Assembly (NCBI GenBank): GCA_023079485.1
Contig: CM041115.1
Coordinates: 23,986,863-24,050,862 of the forward strand
Direction: 5' to 3'
Length of the DNA: 64,000 nucleotides
Origin: Archilochus colubris
Taxonomy: Eukaryota > Chordata > Aves > Apodiformes > Trochilidae
Within the stretch, counting starts at the first letter, position 1. Every line of letters starts with the position of its first letter. The notes beneath the pieces were generated by a model. It did no database searches. It was not told where the DNA came from and saw only the letters and a program-made list of their open reading frames with translations. Position numbers and translations under genes: made by a program. Of this stretch, positions 37,604-48,456 are shown in pieces.

Positions 37604-37715
37604 CTATATCTTTGTTGTGCTTTCTTCAGAAAGAAGAAAGGCAGTTCCTGCTTCTCCTGCTATATCTTTGTTGTGCTTTCTTCAGAAAGAAGAAAGGCAG
37701 TTCCTGCTTCTCCTG
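37604..37715. repeat. Perfect 56-bp tandem duplication
   Basis: Copies at 37604-37659 and 37660-37715 are identical by eye. The duplication is inside the U3 of the minus-oriented LTR. Confidence 0.95.
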
Positions 37716-37814
37716 GCTTGCGGCCTCTTGTCCTTGTTCCCAGAATCACCTAACTGCTTCATGAGTTTTGTCACTGCCACTGTTTGTGGCAGCATGCCAC
37801 ACTGGAACCATCAA

Positions 37815-40800
37815 GGTCATTGAAACTATCAGGACTCAAAACAAATTATTTGGCTTCAGACACAATTAAAATGTTCAACAGAAGAAAAGAAAAAGTAGTG
37901 TAATAAATAAAAAAGTAGCATAATAAAGTGACCGTAGTAGAGCTAAGAAAGGATTGAGTTAACATAGGCACTTTGGTTTGGGATGTTTGTTGCACAGAAA
38001 GCTTGCAGAACCACCTATTGTAATTGTTTTCTTCCTGTAGAATAAGGGACTGCAGGGTACAGAATATTTTTGTGAAGTTATAGAAAATCCTAACACAAGC
38101 TTATAAAGAAAGTATCTCAAGGGAGCATTGTGAGTAGAACCTGAAATATTTTCAATGTGCTTTACAAAGCAGCAAGTCATTGGTAAGACAGTGCTCCTGC
38201 TCTAGTGATTTGGAGCACTTTCAGTGTCAGGCTTCCTGCATGCCCTCGCTAAATTCCCACCAAGGCTGGAGAGTGTAACTTCTCTGGCTTTTTGTCCGCT
38301 TCGTGTCTCTACAACTTTTTTCCTGCAGCCCACCAGAGGTCAGTGTAATGCCAGAAATGCCGAATACGTCCAGGGCAAGAATGTGAAGTTCCTGCTAGGA
38401 ATTACTTGACTGCAGCAGTGATTTGTGTAGCAGTGTACCGTGTCTTTTTGTCATTACCGGCTGAATCAGAGGACGGGCTTGAAGACGGCAACAGATAGAT
38501 GTGAAGTTTTCACCTATAGATGGTGAGACTGCTAGAGGCTGACTAAACTCCAGAAGCATGAACCTTGCTATATCTTTCAAAAGGTCTTAACATCAGTTAA
38601 TATCTCCAGATATTCTGGAGAGCCAGAATGGCTAAGCTCTTTGTCTCAGTGGCGATTGTTAACATAGTTCGCAGGGTATTTGCAGTTTGAATAGAAATAT
38701 AGTTTGTTTAATATTCAATTCCTCACCTTTTATTCAGTTCTGCACTCTTGCAACATAAGACAGCATGAACAAGTTCTCAGTGTTTGAACATTATTTTTCA
38801 TTTTATAAGTAGCTTTACCAGTTTTCCATGGAAGAGAAGCACTCTCATCTTTCACTTTCTTTTTCATTATTTCTACTATAGCTGAGCTTGTTGAGAAATA
38901 ATCTCTCATGTTTTAAGGCAGAATGCCTGGTAATAGTGTACAAAAGCTAGTCTGAGCCTGCTCTATTGGTTTCTACAGAAGCACTGTAATGTATTTATTT
39001 TTTCTCTAACTCCCATTCATTAACTGACTTTAGTGTTTACCTATCTTTCCTAAAAGCACCTCTTCATTGAATAAAGGTCTTCACTGGCATACAGTAACAT
39101 ATTACTTTCCTTCAGAACTGATAGTATCAATTGAAAACATTTCAGGACTACTAGCAATAATATTTATTTGCCAATGTACTTTTTGTTTGTTGTCACTGAT
39201 TTAGTTTGCTATTGTATTGCCTGTTCAGCTGACTTGTGCAGGTTCTTCTGAAGTTCTCCTCAGCTTCTATTGGTACCCTGAATAACTGACAATGTTTAGT
39301 TATAAAACCCAATAATATACTGGTACTTCAAGAATTCTTTTAAACGTGTGCTACTTCTTTCTTTCAGAAATTTCTGTAGTGAATATGTATCACAAGCCTT
39401 CATCTGGTGGATTGCATTTGTAATTTCTTTCCTCAGCGTGAAGGCTTCCCCTTCCTGTTTTGTTTCACTATGCACAAGGCAATATAGTGACCAGATTATC
39501 CAGGAGGGAAAAAAAGATTTTGAGCAAGTGTCTTTTTCCCCCTCTGATGTGAATCCACCAACTCAATCTTTTTTTTTTTTTTTTGTAGTAATTCTAGTAC
39601 TGGAAGTCTGGTTGAAACAAGTGCAAGATGTACCTAAGGTAGGGTCAGTCAAGTAAGTTTATAAACCAGTTTTTCACACTGAGCATTGCCGAAAGAGGAC
39701 TCAGAGGACCTGTGTGCATCCAGGTGCCTGTGCTAAATCACAGCCTTAAATGTACTTTGGGACTAATATATTTCCACAGGGAGATATAAATAATTCTTCC
39801 ATTTATTGAAAGAAACCACAGAAAGTCAGTTTGGCAAATGCACAGTGCAGAGATCCCCAGAGTAGCATATTTATATTTACTGTTAAGAAGAATATTTGAA
39901 ACTGGTGCATGCAAATGACATTAGTCCTTGGTGTGCAGTGTTCACAGTTCTTTTCAGCAACTTGGTGTGAACTGCTCAGCTGCTCTGTGAAGCTGGTAGA
40001 GGAAGCAGCCCTAGCTGCTGCTTGTGAGAATGCAGCCCTTGTGAAACGAAATGATTGTGAATTTTTTTATAAGAGGACTGATTAATTTCACACCCTGATG
40101 TTTTCTGTGTAAATTGGCACTTTCTTGTTCTGTGTATAGTACATGCACTACACTTTAAAAAAATTAACTCTAGTTTCTGATATACTTGCACATTCAAGAA
40201 ATAGCTTTTATTTTCAAAACACTAGTTAGCATAACCGTGCCCCCCCTCATCCATGCAAGTATTATTGCAGCTTTAACTGATTATTTGTTGTGGAGAAGCT
40301 CAGCAAAGGTGGGCACTGGGTAGACATAATAGCTATTTGCTTCTCTAAATTAAAACTATGTGGTAGTGGTAATGCTGGCAGTTTTCTGGATGATTTATGA
40401 AAGCAGTTTTCTTCTCACAGAGGTTCAGACTTTTTATGTCACTTTGCATGCTAGCTAGGAGTGGGCTGGATTTTTTTGGCACTGGGTACATTGGAAATAT
40501 GGCTTCTATGTTCTACTTGACAGCATTTTTTCTGTTTTCTTGAAATAAGGTTCTTCTTCCATCCCTGTGGAAATGGGCAGGACAACAGTGAGAAAGATTA
40601 CAACATCCTAAATTTTTTTCAGGGTCTGTTCTGTTTGCAGTATCCCTTGGACAGGCAGGTCTAGGGCAACGTACTTGTTTCTGCCCTGTTGTTCACTTTT
40701 TAGTGAAAATGGTGGAAGAGATTCCACATTTGTTGTACAGAAGGTGGCTTGTTTATTGTTGCCCAGGTAATCAGGAGAGAGCATTTTGGTACACAGATTA

Positions 40801-41634
40801 CCAGTGGGTTTTCCTGGCAAAATGTATGCTATAATCACAGCTACTCTAGTTTTGGCAGAATGGAGCTCATAGCTGTGTTGCACCAGTGTTCTACCTTTTG
40901 CTTTTGTATAGGATTAAGAGGCTGCAATTCTCTCTGTACTCACCCTGAAAAGGGTGCTGGCTTATTACTTTAAGAGCTGCTGTTTATATACAAATGACTT
41001 CTCTTGTAAGTTACTGTGTCTTCGAGTGACTGAGAAGAAGGTGAAATGGAATGATAGAGATGTGCAGAACATACACATAAAATTTCTAGTGGGCAAAGTA
41101 CTTAAAAATGGCCACCTGAAAAAAAAGTTTAAAAATTACACTTTGTGCTTTCCATCTTGCCCTTTCTATAGTGTTCTAACATTTCATGTCTCTGGTAGAA
41201 GTTCCTAGTCCTGATGATGTTTTTCCTACTGGTAGCAGTGAACCCTAATTCTCAGCTCCGGAACAGAAAAAGCAGTTGTCCATATTGTGCAGTTTTCTTG
41301 TGCTTATATGGTAGGTCTGATGCTTCCTAGAAATCTGGAGTAAATCAGTAACAATTAATGAGGTATCCTTTGAAAAGAGGCAGCTAGGTGCAGGCTGCAG
41401 CTGCCATAAAATTTTGTGCATCTTGTGACCTGCTTACACTGAGCCCTCAGGAAAGAGGGCATCTGGAAGGAAGCTACAAGACAGAGAAATTGCCTGTAAA
41501 TAGTCCGCAGGACTGGAAATTTATTTTAATCCATGCACTTTTCTTCCTTTTTTCTCCTTCCCCTTCTTCTGCCATGCACCTTAATAATATTCTTTGTTGA
41601 CCACTGATCTTTTACATGCTTTGATCTGTTCAAT
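37815..41634. other. Intergenic, no supported gene
   Basis: AT-rich single-copy-looking DNA with a poly(T) run near 39571-39585. No exon chain, RNA gene or repeat family recognised. Confidence 0.5.
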
Positions 41635-43357
41635 ATCATAGAATCAAAGAATGGCTTAGGTTGGAAGGGACCTTAGAGATCATCTTCTCCAACCTCCCTG
41701 ACCTGGGCAGGGGGCCTCTCATCTAGGCAGGGTTGCTCAAAGCCTCATCCAACTCAGACTTGAACATCTCGATGGAGGGGGCATCCACAGCTTCTCTGGG
41801 CAACCTGTCCCAGAGTCTCACCACCCTTGTACTGAAGAACTTCCTAAGATCCAGTTTAAGACCATTTTCTCTTGTCCTGTTGCCAGACACTTTTATGAAA
41901 AGTCCCTCTCCAGCCTTTCTATATGTTCCCTTCAGGTATGGGAGGGCAGCTTTAAGGTCTCCTGTAGTTTTCTCTTCTTCAGGCTGAACAGTCCCAGCTC
42001 CCTCAGGCTCCCCCTGGAGCAGAGGTGCTCCAGCCCCTGGATCATCTTTGTGGCTCTCCTCTGGACTTGTTCTAACAGATCTATGTCCTTCTTATGGTGG
42101 GGGCTCCAGAACTAAACTCAATATTCAAGGTGGGGTCTCAGAGCAGAGTAGAGGGGGAGAATCACCTCTCTTGATCTGCTGGCCATGCTCCTCTTGATGC
42201 ATCCTAGGATACAGCTGGCCTTCTGAGCTGCATGAGCTCACTGCCAGCTCACGTTGAGCTTCTCATCAATCAGAACCCACAAGTCCTTTTCCACAGGGCT
42301 ACTCTTAGCATGCTCTGGAACCAGCTTGTAATTGTATCTGGGACTGGCTTGACCCAGATGCAGGACCTTGCACCTGGACTTGTTCAACCTCATGCAGTTT
42401 TCACTGGTCCATTTCTAAAGCCTGTTAAGGTGTCTGTGGGTGGCATCCCTTCCCTCAGGTGAATCCACCACACCACACAGCTTGATGTCATTGGCAAACT
42501 TGCTGAGGGTGCACTCAATGACATTATCTCTGTCCCTGGAGATATTTAAAAAGAGACTGGATGTGGCACTCAGTGCCATAGTCTAGCAACCACAATGGTG
42601 ATTCAAGGGTTGGACTTGATGATCTCTGAGGTCCCTTCCAACCCAGCCAATTCTATGATTCTATGATTCTATGACATTGTCCATGTCACTGACAAAGATG
42701 TTACATGGCACTTGGCCCAGAACAGACCCCTTGGAACTCCATTTCCCACTGGTCTCCAGGTGGACATGGAGCCATTGATCACGACTCTTTGGGTGCAATC
42801 TTCTAGCCAGCTCCTTATCCACCAAATGCTCCGTTCATCCAGGCCATGTCTCTCCATCTTAGAGACAAAGATGTCATGTAGGAACAGTGTCAGATGCCTT
42901 GCACAGGTGCAGATAGATGACATCAGTTGCTTTTCCCCTGTCTACCAGAGCTGTAACTGTGTTACAGAAGGCCTCTAAATTTGCCCTTAGTGAAGTCATG
43001 ATGGATGTCACCAACCACCTTGCTGTCTTTGATGTACCTCAGTGCAGATGCCAGGAGGATTGTACCTGGTACAGAGGTGAGACTTACTGGTCTGTAGTTC
43101 CCTGGGTTTTCTTTGCTCCCATTTTTAAATATGGGGGTTATGTTTCCCTTTGTCCAATCTGTGGGAATTTCTTCAGACTGCCATGACTTCACAAATATGA
43201 TGGCTAGTGGCCTAGCAACTTCAGCTGCCAGATCCTTCAGGACCTGTGGATGTGTCTCATCAGGTCCCATGGACTTGTGCACTTCCAGGTTCTCTAGGTG
43301 TTCCCAGACCTGATCTTTACTTACTCTCAGTAGTTCTTCAGTCTTCCAGACTCAGCC
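41635..43357 (-). mobile_element. CR1 LINE, 5'-truncated, with a nested CR1
   Basis: Begins with the CR1 3' tail in reverse complement (atcatagaatcaaagaatgg...ggttggaagggacctt) and runs to the RT block HKSMGPDETHPQVLKDLAAE near 43270, ending abruptly at about 43357. The FADD-region sequence is still recognisable (ggcaaacttgctgagggtgcac). Several frame breaks are present. It is interrupted at 42526-42673 by a CR1 in the opposite orientation. Confidence 0.9.
42526..42673 (+). mobile_element. Nested, severely 5'-truncated CR1 3' end
   Basis: About 148 bp of sense CR1 3' end (aaaaagagactggatg...ggttggacttgatgatct) with three ATTCTATG octamers at 42650-42673, inside a minus-oriented CR1. ATGACATT occurs at 42518-42525 and again at 42671-42678, a possible target duplication overlapping the tail. 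Confidence 0.9.
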
Positions 43358-45569
43358 TTCTGTGGTAATATATTATTTCTGAGTGAAATGTAAAATCCCA
43401 GGAGATTTTCCATTTTAAATGGCAGCACTATGTGTTTCAGATATTTAAATATTCAGTAGTGAGACCATGCAATACTTGAGAAATAATGTTATTTCTGGTT
43501 GTGAAATACAGTGTTGACACTATTTTACATGTTTTACTGCTCATTAACCCTCACCATTATAGTTTCAGTAGAAAAATTTGTGGACCTCACTTTGGCTAAG
43601 ATAATCAGAGCTTTTCTTTCATTCTGTCAGTGCACATCCTTTTTAATTAGGAAATTGCACACTAGAACATCCTTTCAGGCTGCATTAAGAAAAAACATCT
43701 GTATTAATCTACAGTATTTTCCCATTCACTAGAGCAGTTATGAGCTATGAATTATAAATGATAAATTATACACTGTGGTATTCATCTATACTGAATCACA
43801 AATAGGGTTGCAATTTTCACTCATGTATATGAAAATCTCCATAGCCTTAATCACTAGCAAAATAGCGTACAAGTGTTCTCTTACACTCTACTGCTATTGG
43901 ATTTAACCTAGGCTTAAACAGCTACTTGTCACATGTCTGCATTTTATAGAAAATGTTTGTGTTCAGGACAAACATTCTGCTGAGGACATACACAACTGCA
44001 GTTCAGATGTGTGTTATTGATTTAATACCAGGCTGAGCCAACTGAGGGGCTGATGCATCAAATTGCAACACCTCCTCACATTTACGCCTTCTTGGTGGGC
44101 TAAACACGGTTCTAAAACTTGGGAAAGGGAAGTATTAAGACTTTTGTTGTAGCCTTGCTATTGACCACTGTAAGTGGAATTTGCCCAACAGACTGGGTTT
44201 TTTGTGGTGGTCATTCTGAAATGCTTAATTATTCCTCTGCAAAGTAGAGAGAGAGAGGCTTCAAATCCAAGGGCCACATTGTGTCAATGTAGTGCACTCT
44301 TACTGTGTGGATCGGACCTCTGGCAGGTCCTGATTCTGCAGTGGAATGCACTGAAAGCATCCATATGACTTGATGTGGGCACGAAGTTGGAAGTCTTTCA
44401 GAGCACCCTGAAACGTTTTCAAACATAGATGTCACTATTTCACTGTGTTTGTTCGCCTATTTATAGCTATTTAGTGTTGCCTTTGCTTACCAATATGTAG
44501 TTGCTGTTTCACTCATACTTCTCAGCAAAGGACTCTACCTGGTCTGCCTCAATTTTGTTATTAAAATGTTTTGAATGAATGCAGATGTCCAAACCTGATA
44601 TTTAATGTCCTACATGTAAAGCCAATGACACAATGTAGCAGTAACCCTCTAATCTGCTTAAGAACTAGAATATATGCAGCTACTCTGGAAGTTAGCCTCT
44701 AAACAGGCAACCAGGTATGGCATTTTGAGATAGTATTTTGCAAAAAATTACATTTGTTTCAAGCTTTAAAACTCTGTTCTGTGCCAGGAACTACAAGAAA
44801 AGCTTTTGTTTCTCAGCAGATCTGCTCTCTAGATACAGAGCGGATAAGGTAAATAAGCATTAAACAGCTTTTCCTTAGAGTGAACTTGTCTAAAAGGAAT
44901 ACCTCAAATCCTCTTTTTATACTTTATTCGTGGAGTTGCTTACTGAATGCTAACTTTCGTAAGTCCTGTGAAAGCACTGGGTTTCACTGTTCCTGAGTGG
45001 TGATAAAATCTCTCTCACTGAATACTTATTATCATGATCATATGCAGACAGGAATTAACTCAGCTTCCTTTTCAAATCCCATGCTACATTTGAGCTAGTC
45101 AGAACTTACTGCATTTTAGTATCAACATACTGCTATGAGGCTTCCAGGTGAGGAATGAATACAAAATGCCCAAAACACCTGCCTAAAAGACTCAAGTTAA
45201 AAAAAATATTTTACATTATTGTTTCAATGTGGAGTCAAAGGAGTCAGTTTAGAATATCTCAGTTACAATGGATTCACTTCAGAGATGAATGCTTTTGCCA
45301 GTCACAGGTCCCAGCTGTGCTGCTTTGTGACGTGTCTGGACACCACATGTTGCCTTAGTGTGCTTCTTGGGTTCCCACTGCTATGTGCAATCTGTCACCC
45401 TGGCAGTTGTGAGCTCATGGTCTTCTTTTCTCCTACCAATGAACTTTGGCACAAGTGTCACTAGATATTGTGTGACAGAAACATAATGGTATTGCTGTGA
45501 CTGAAGAGGTATTCCTTCTGGAAGCACAAGTACAGACAGTATTTTGTCATCTGGAAGCATTTTTTGTTG

Positions 45570-45700
45570 TCATTTTGTTTTGTCTTGGTTTTGTTTGGTT
45601 GGTTTGGGTTTTTGATTGTTTTTTTTTTTTACCTTTTTTGTTTGTGTGTTTTTGTTTGTTTTGTTCATTTGTTTTATGTTTTTTTTTCTTCCTTAATTGT
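45570..45700 (+). repeat. T/G-rich low-complexity tract
   Basis: Runs of GTTT, GGTTTGG and poly(T). The frames through it are compositional. Confidence 0.8.
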
Positions 45701-46479
45701 TATTTTTGCTTTATTGAAACTGACACATTGGTCTGCGAGCAGGCACCTTGCCAGGTGGCAAGCAGATGGGCAGGAGCATAAGTAGCCAAGAGAATAGGTC
45801 TGCATAGGTCTCAAATGCATGATGATCTGATTCTTAAAAAGAGATGCAACTGTAGTTCTTCCTAAGGAACTTCCTTGGCATATGTCTATAAGGGAGATAG
45901 CATAACATCAGCAAAGGCTGCCATGAAAAGCTAAGGATGAGAAGAGTGCCATGCCTGAATTGGAGCTGTATAGCTTAAAAGAGTGATAGATTTGCTTCAT
46001 CAACAGTGTTTTTTTCCCCTTTTGTTTAATATTCAAAACTAGTAATATTTCTAAGGACCAAAAAGGCTTGAAAGCTCTATGCAGTGTGCTAATGTGTGAT
46101 CAATAATAGTTTATAGTTCTGTATTTCATGGAGTGTTTACAACACAGCAGCAGACAATAGGTAACTGGTGCTGGAGCAATCAAGCAACTGGAACAAATGT
46201 ACATAATAAATAATATTAAACTTGGTAAGTATTAGGTAGTTGGCATTTCCAATAATTTTTTAGAACTTTTCCCTTGCTGGAAATTCTTCAAGCCTCACAG
46301 TTGGAACTGTGTTCCATTAAATTGAAATGGAGTGTAAAGAAGTCTGCACTTTATATTTTATGTGAAAGGTCTAAGTGAAAGGTCTAATCAGTTCTCTAAT
46401 TTTTGCCCAGAAGAGCTTTTCAGAAGGAAGAACAAGTTGTAAATTCCTTTCTTTTTGTTATTGCCGTTTTATGTTGAGG

Positions 46480-46545
46480 GGTTTTTTTGTGTGTGTGTGG
46501 GGTTTGTTTGTTTTGCTTCGGTTTTGTTTGTTTGCTTGTTTGTTA
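46480..46545 (+). repeat. T/G-rich tract with (GT)n and (GTTT)n
   Basis: A GTGTGTGTGTGG core flanked by GTTT units. Confidence 0.8.
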
Positions 46546-48349
46546 GCCTATTTTCCTAAGGAAAGTAAGCCTTTGTGATGAGCCTTTCTGGCTGTCAGGC
46601 ATTCCCAGAGTTACTAAGCACTTTTGGGCATTCTCAGCTGATTTCAAGGGGACAAAAGATGTTTTAGAATGAAGTATACTCCTACAGCTCTGTTGAAAAC
46701 TAGTGTCTCTGTAGAAGCAGAAGGCCTCACCGAGAAAACATACAAACAAACAGAAGCCACACCAGACAAGACAATGCAGCTGTTAGGTATTCTGTTCAGA
46801 ATCCCATTATCACATAGACAGTTGCGTATTTGCATGTTCTCTTTCTTGCCATGTCTAAGTGTTGTCTGAGGGTGCAAAGAATCAAGGACACAACTCCCAC
46901 TGGAAGCTCTCTTGTTCATATCTACTACCCTCAGAACACCCTGTAATACTTTCACTTTAAAATTACGAAAAAAATCAATATTTTCAGGACAGAAATTGAC
47001 CCAATGCAGAATATAAAATAAGATCTTACTTCAGGACTGCTGATATATTGATCTGGACAGCTCTATGTGGGGAAAGTTAGAGAATACTGAAAAAGAGCAA
47101 TTAATAATAATTGATCAGAACAAACAAAAACATCCTCTAATGTTACAGGGGGATAGGTGGTTCAGTCTGTCTTGACTTCTTTCCTGCACATGTAGAGGAA
47201 TATATGACCTTCATTTTTGTAAACACCTGCAAGGTACTGTTAAATTGTGCCTCTGAGGCATTAACAAGCAGTGTAGCCTCATCAGTGTGCATGCAGCACT
47301 GTGCAAGCTTGTTGCTTAAGTATTTATTTATGGGGACAGATTATATGGAACCCCACACTGGTGCAATTGCAGTTGCCTCTATAAGGCCTGCTTGGATCAT
47401 CTCCAGGAAAACCTCTGCCTGAAGGGTAGATATGTCGTTGCCCACTGCACATCTGCAGGTGAGGATCAGACAGTTCTGCTGCCTGTAAAGTGGGGGACTC
47501 ACAGAATGTGTGCAGGACTCCAGTAACAAATAAGCATTGATACGGAAGCCTATCTAGACATGTACTCAAATACAGACTGATGCTCATTCTGGATGCTTCT
47601 CCAAATCCTAAGCTGCTCATGGACACACTTTTTTATTTTTGGAGCTACTCTCTTTTCATTCTTTACCAAGATAAACCAAAAAACCATACATGGTCCAAAT
47701 GGAAATAACTTGTTAAATCTAGCCTGATTTTTCATATATCTCTATGCATTACCTCTCCATTTTCAGTAGTGCTAAGATGACTCAGAGAATGGAGCCCCGC
47801 TCTTCTACATGTGAATAAAATCCTTTAAAATGCCATTTTCAGCCTTAAGAACTTCTTGTTTGAAAGCCTGATCTGTAGTGAACAGCTATTGAGAATGGTG
47901 TTACCATACCTTAATTCCTGCAGGGTAACAGTGCTGTTAATTGTGTGCTTAAGGTTAAATGCACATAAATACATGATCTGGGCCTAGGAAAGTAACTGAC
48001 TTGAAAATAAAGAGGTATACAGTTAAATGTTAATGTAAAAAGTAATCTGAAAACCAGTTGCCATTATATGGTTGTTTAAAAATTGAAAGTAAAGCAGATG
48101 GATGTGAAAAGCTTTTAGATAAAGGACAAGTCTATTACTGAAGGAAAAATAAAACTCATGTAAGGTTTTATTTAAATAAAGAGTATGGCAGCTTCTTAAA
48201 AAGCAAGATAATGTACTTGGCTGCTACAGTGATTGTATAATGCACCCCATAACCAAGCTGTTTTCTGACCATCTCTGGATAAAGGCACTTGAAAGGTGCT
48301 TGGACCGGTACATAATTTTACTACCTCTTGAATGCTTTTCATGGTTTCT

Positions 48350-48456
48350 TTTTGGTTGGTTGGTTGGTTTTTTTGGGATTTTTTTGTTTTGGTTGGTTGG
48401 TTGGTTTTTGTTTGTTTGTTTGTTTGTTTGTTTGTTTGTTTGTGGGTTTTTTTTTG
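48350..48456 (+). repeat. (GGTT)n/(GTTT)n microsatellite
   Basis: Two arrays of GGTT units followed by about nine GTTT units, then poly(T). The peptides predicted across it on either strand are artefacts. Confidence 0.9.

Larger units (their letters stand above)
36567..37810 (-). mobile_element. Solo LTR of an endogenous retrovirus-like element
   Basis: About 1244 bp bounded by TG...CA on the + strand (TGTTATGG at the left, GGAACCA at the right) and flanked on both sides by TCAA (36563-36566 and 37811-37814), which looks like a 4-bp target-site duplication. In minus orientation an AATAAA (36656-36651) sits about 85 nt before the 3' end, the layout of U3-R-U5. It contains a purine-rich stretch at 36690-36815 and tandem duplications. 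No gag, pol or env sequence adjoins it, so it is a solo LTR. The family was not identified. Confidence 0.65.
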
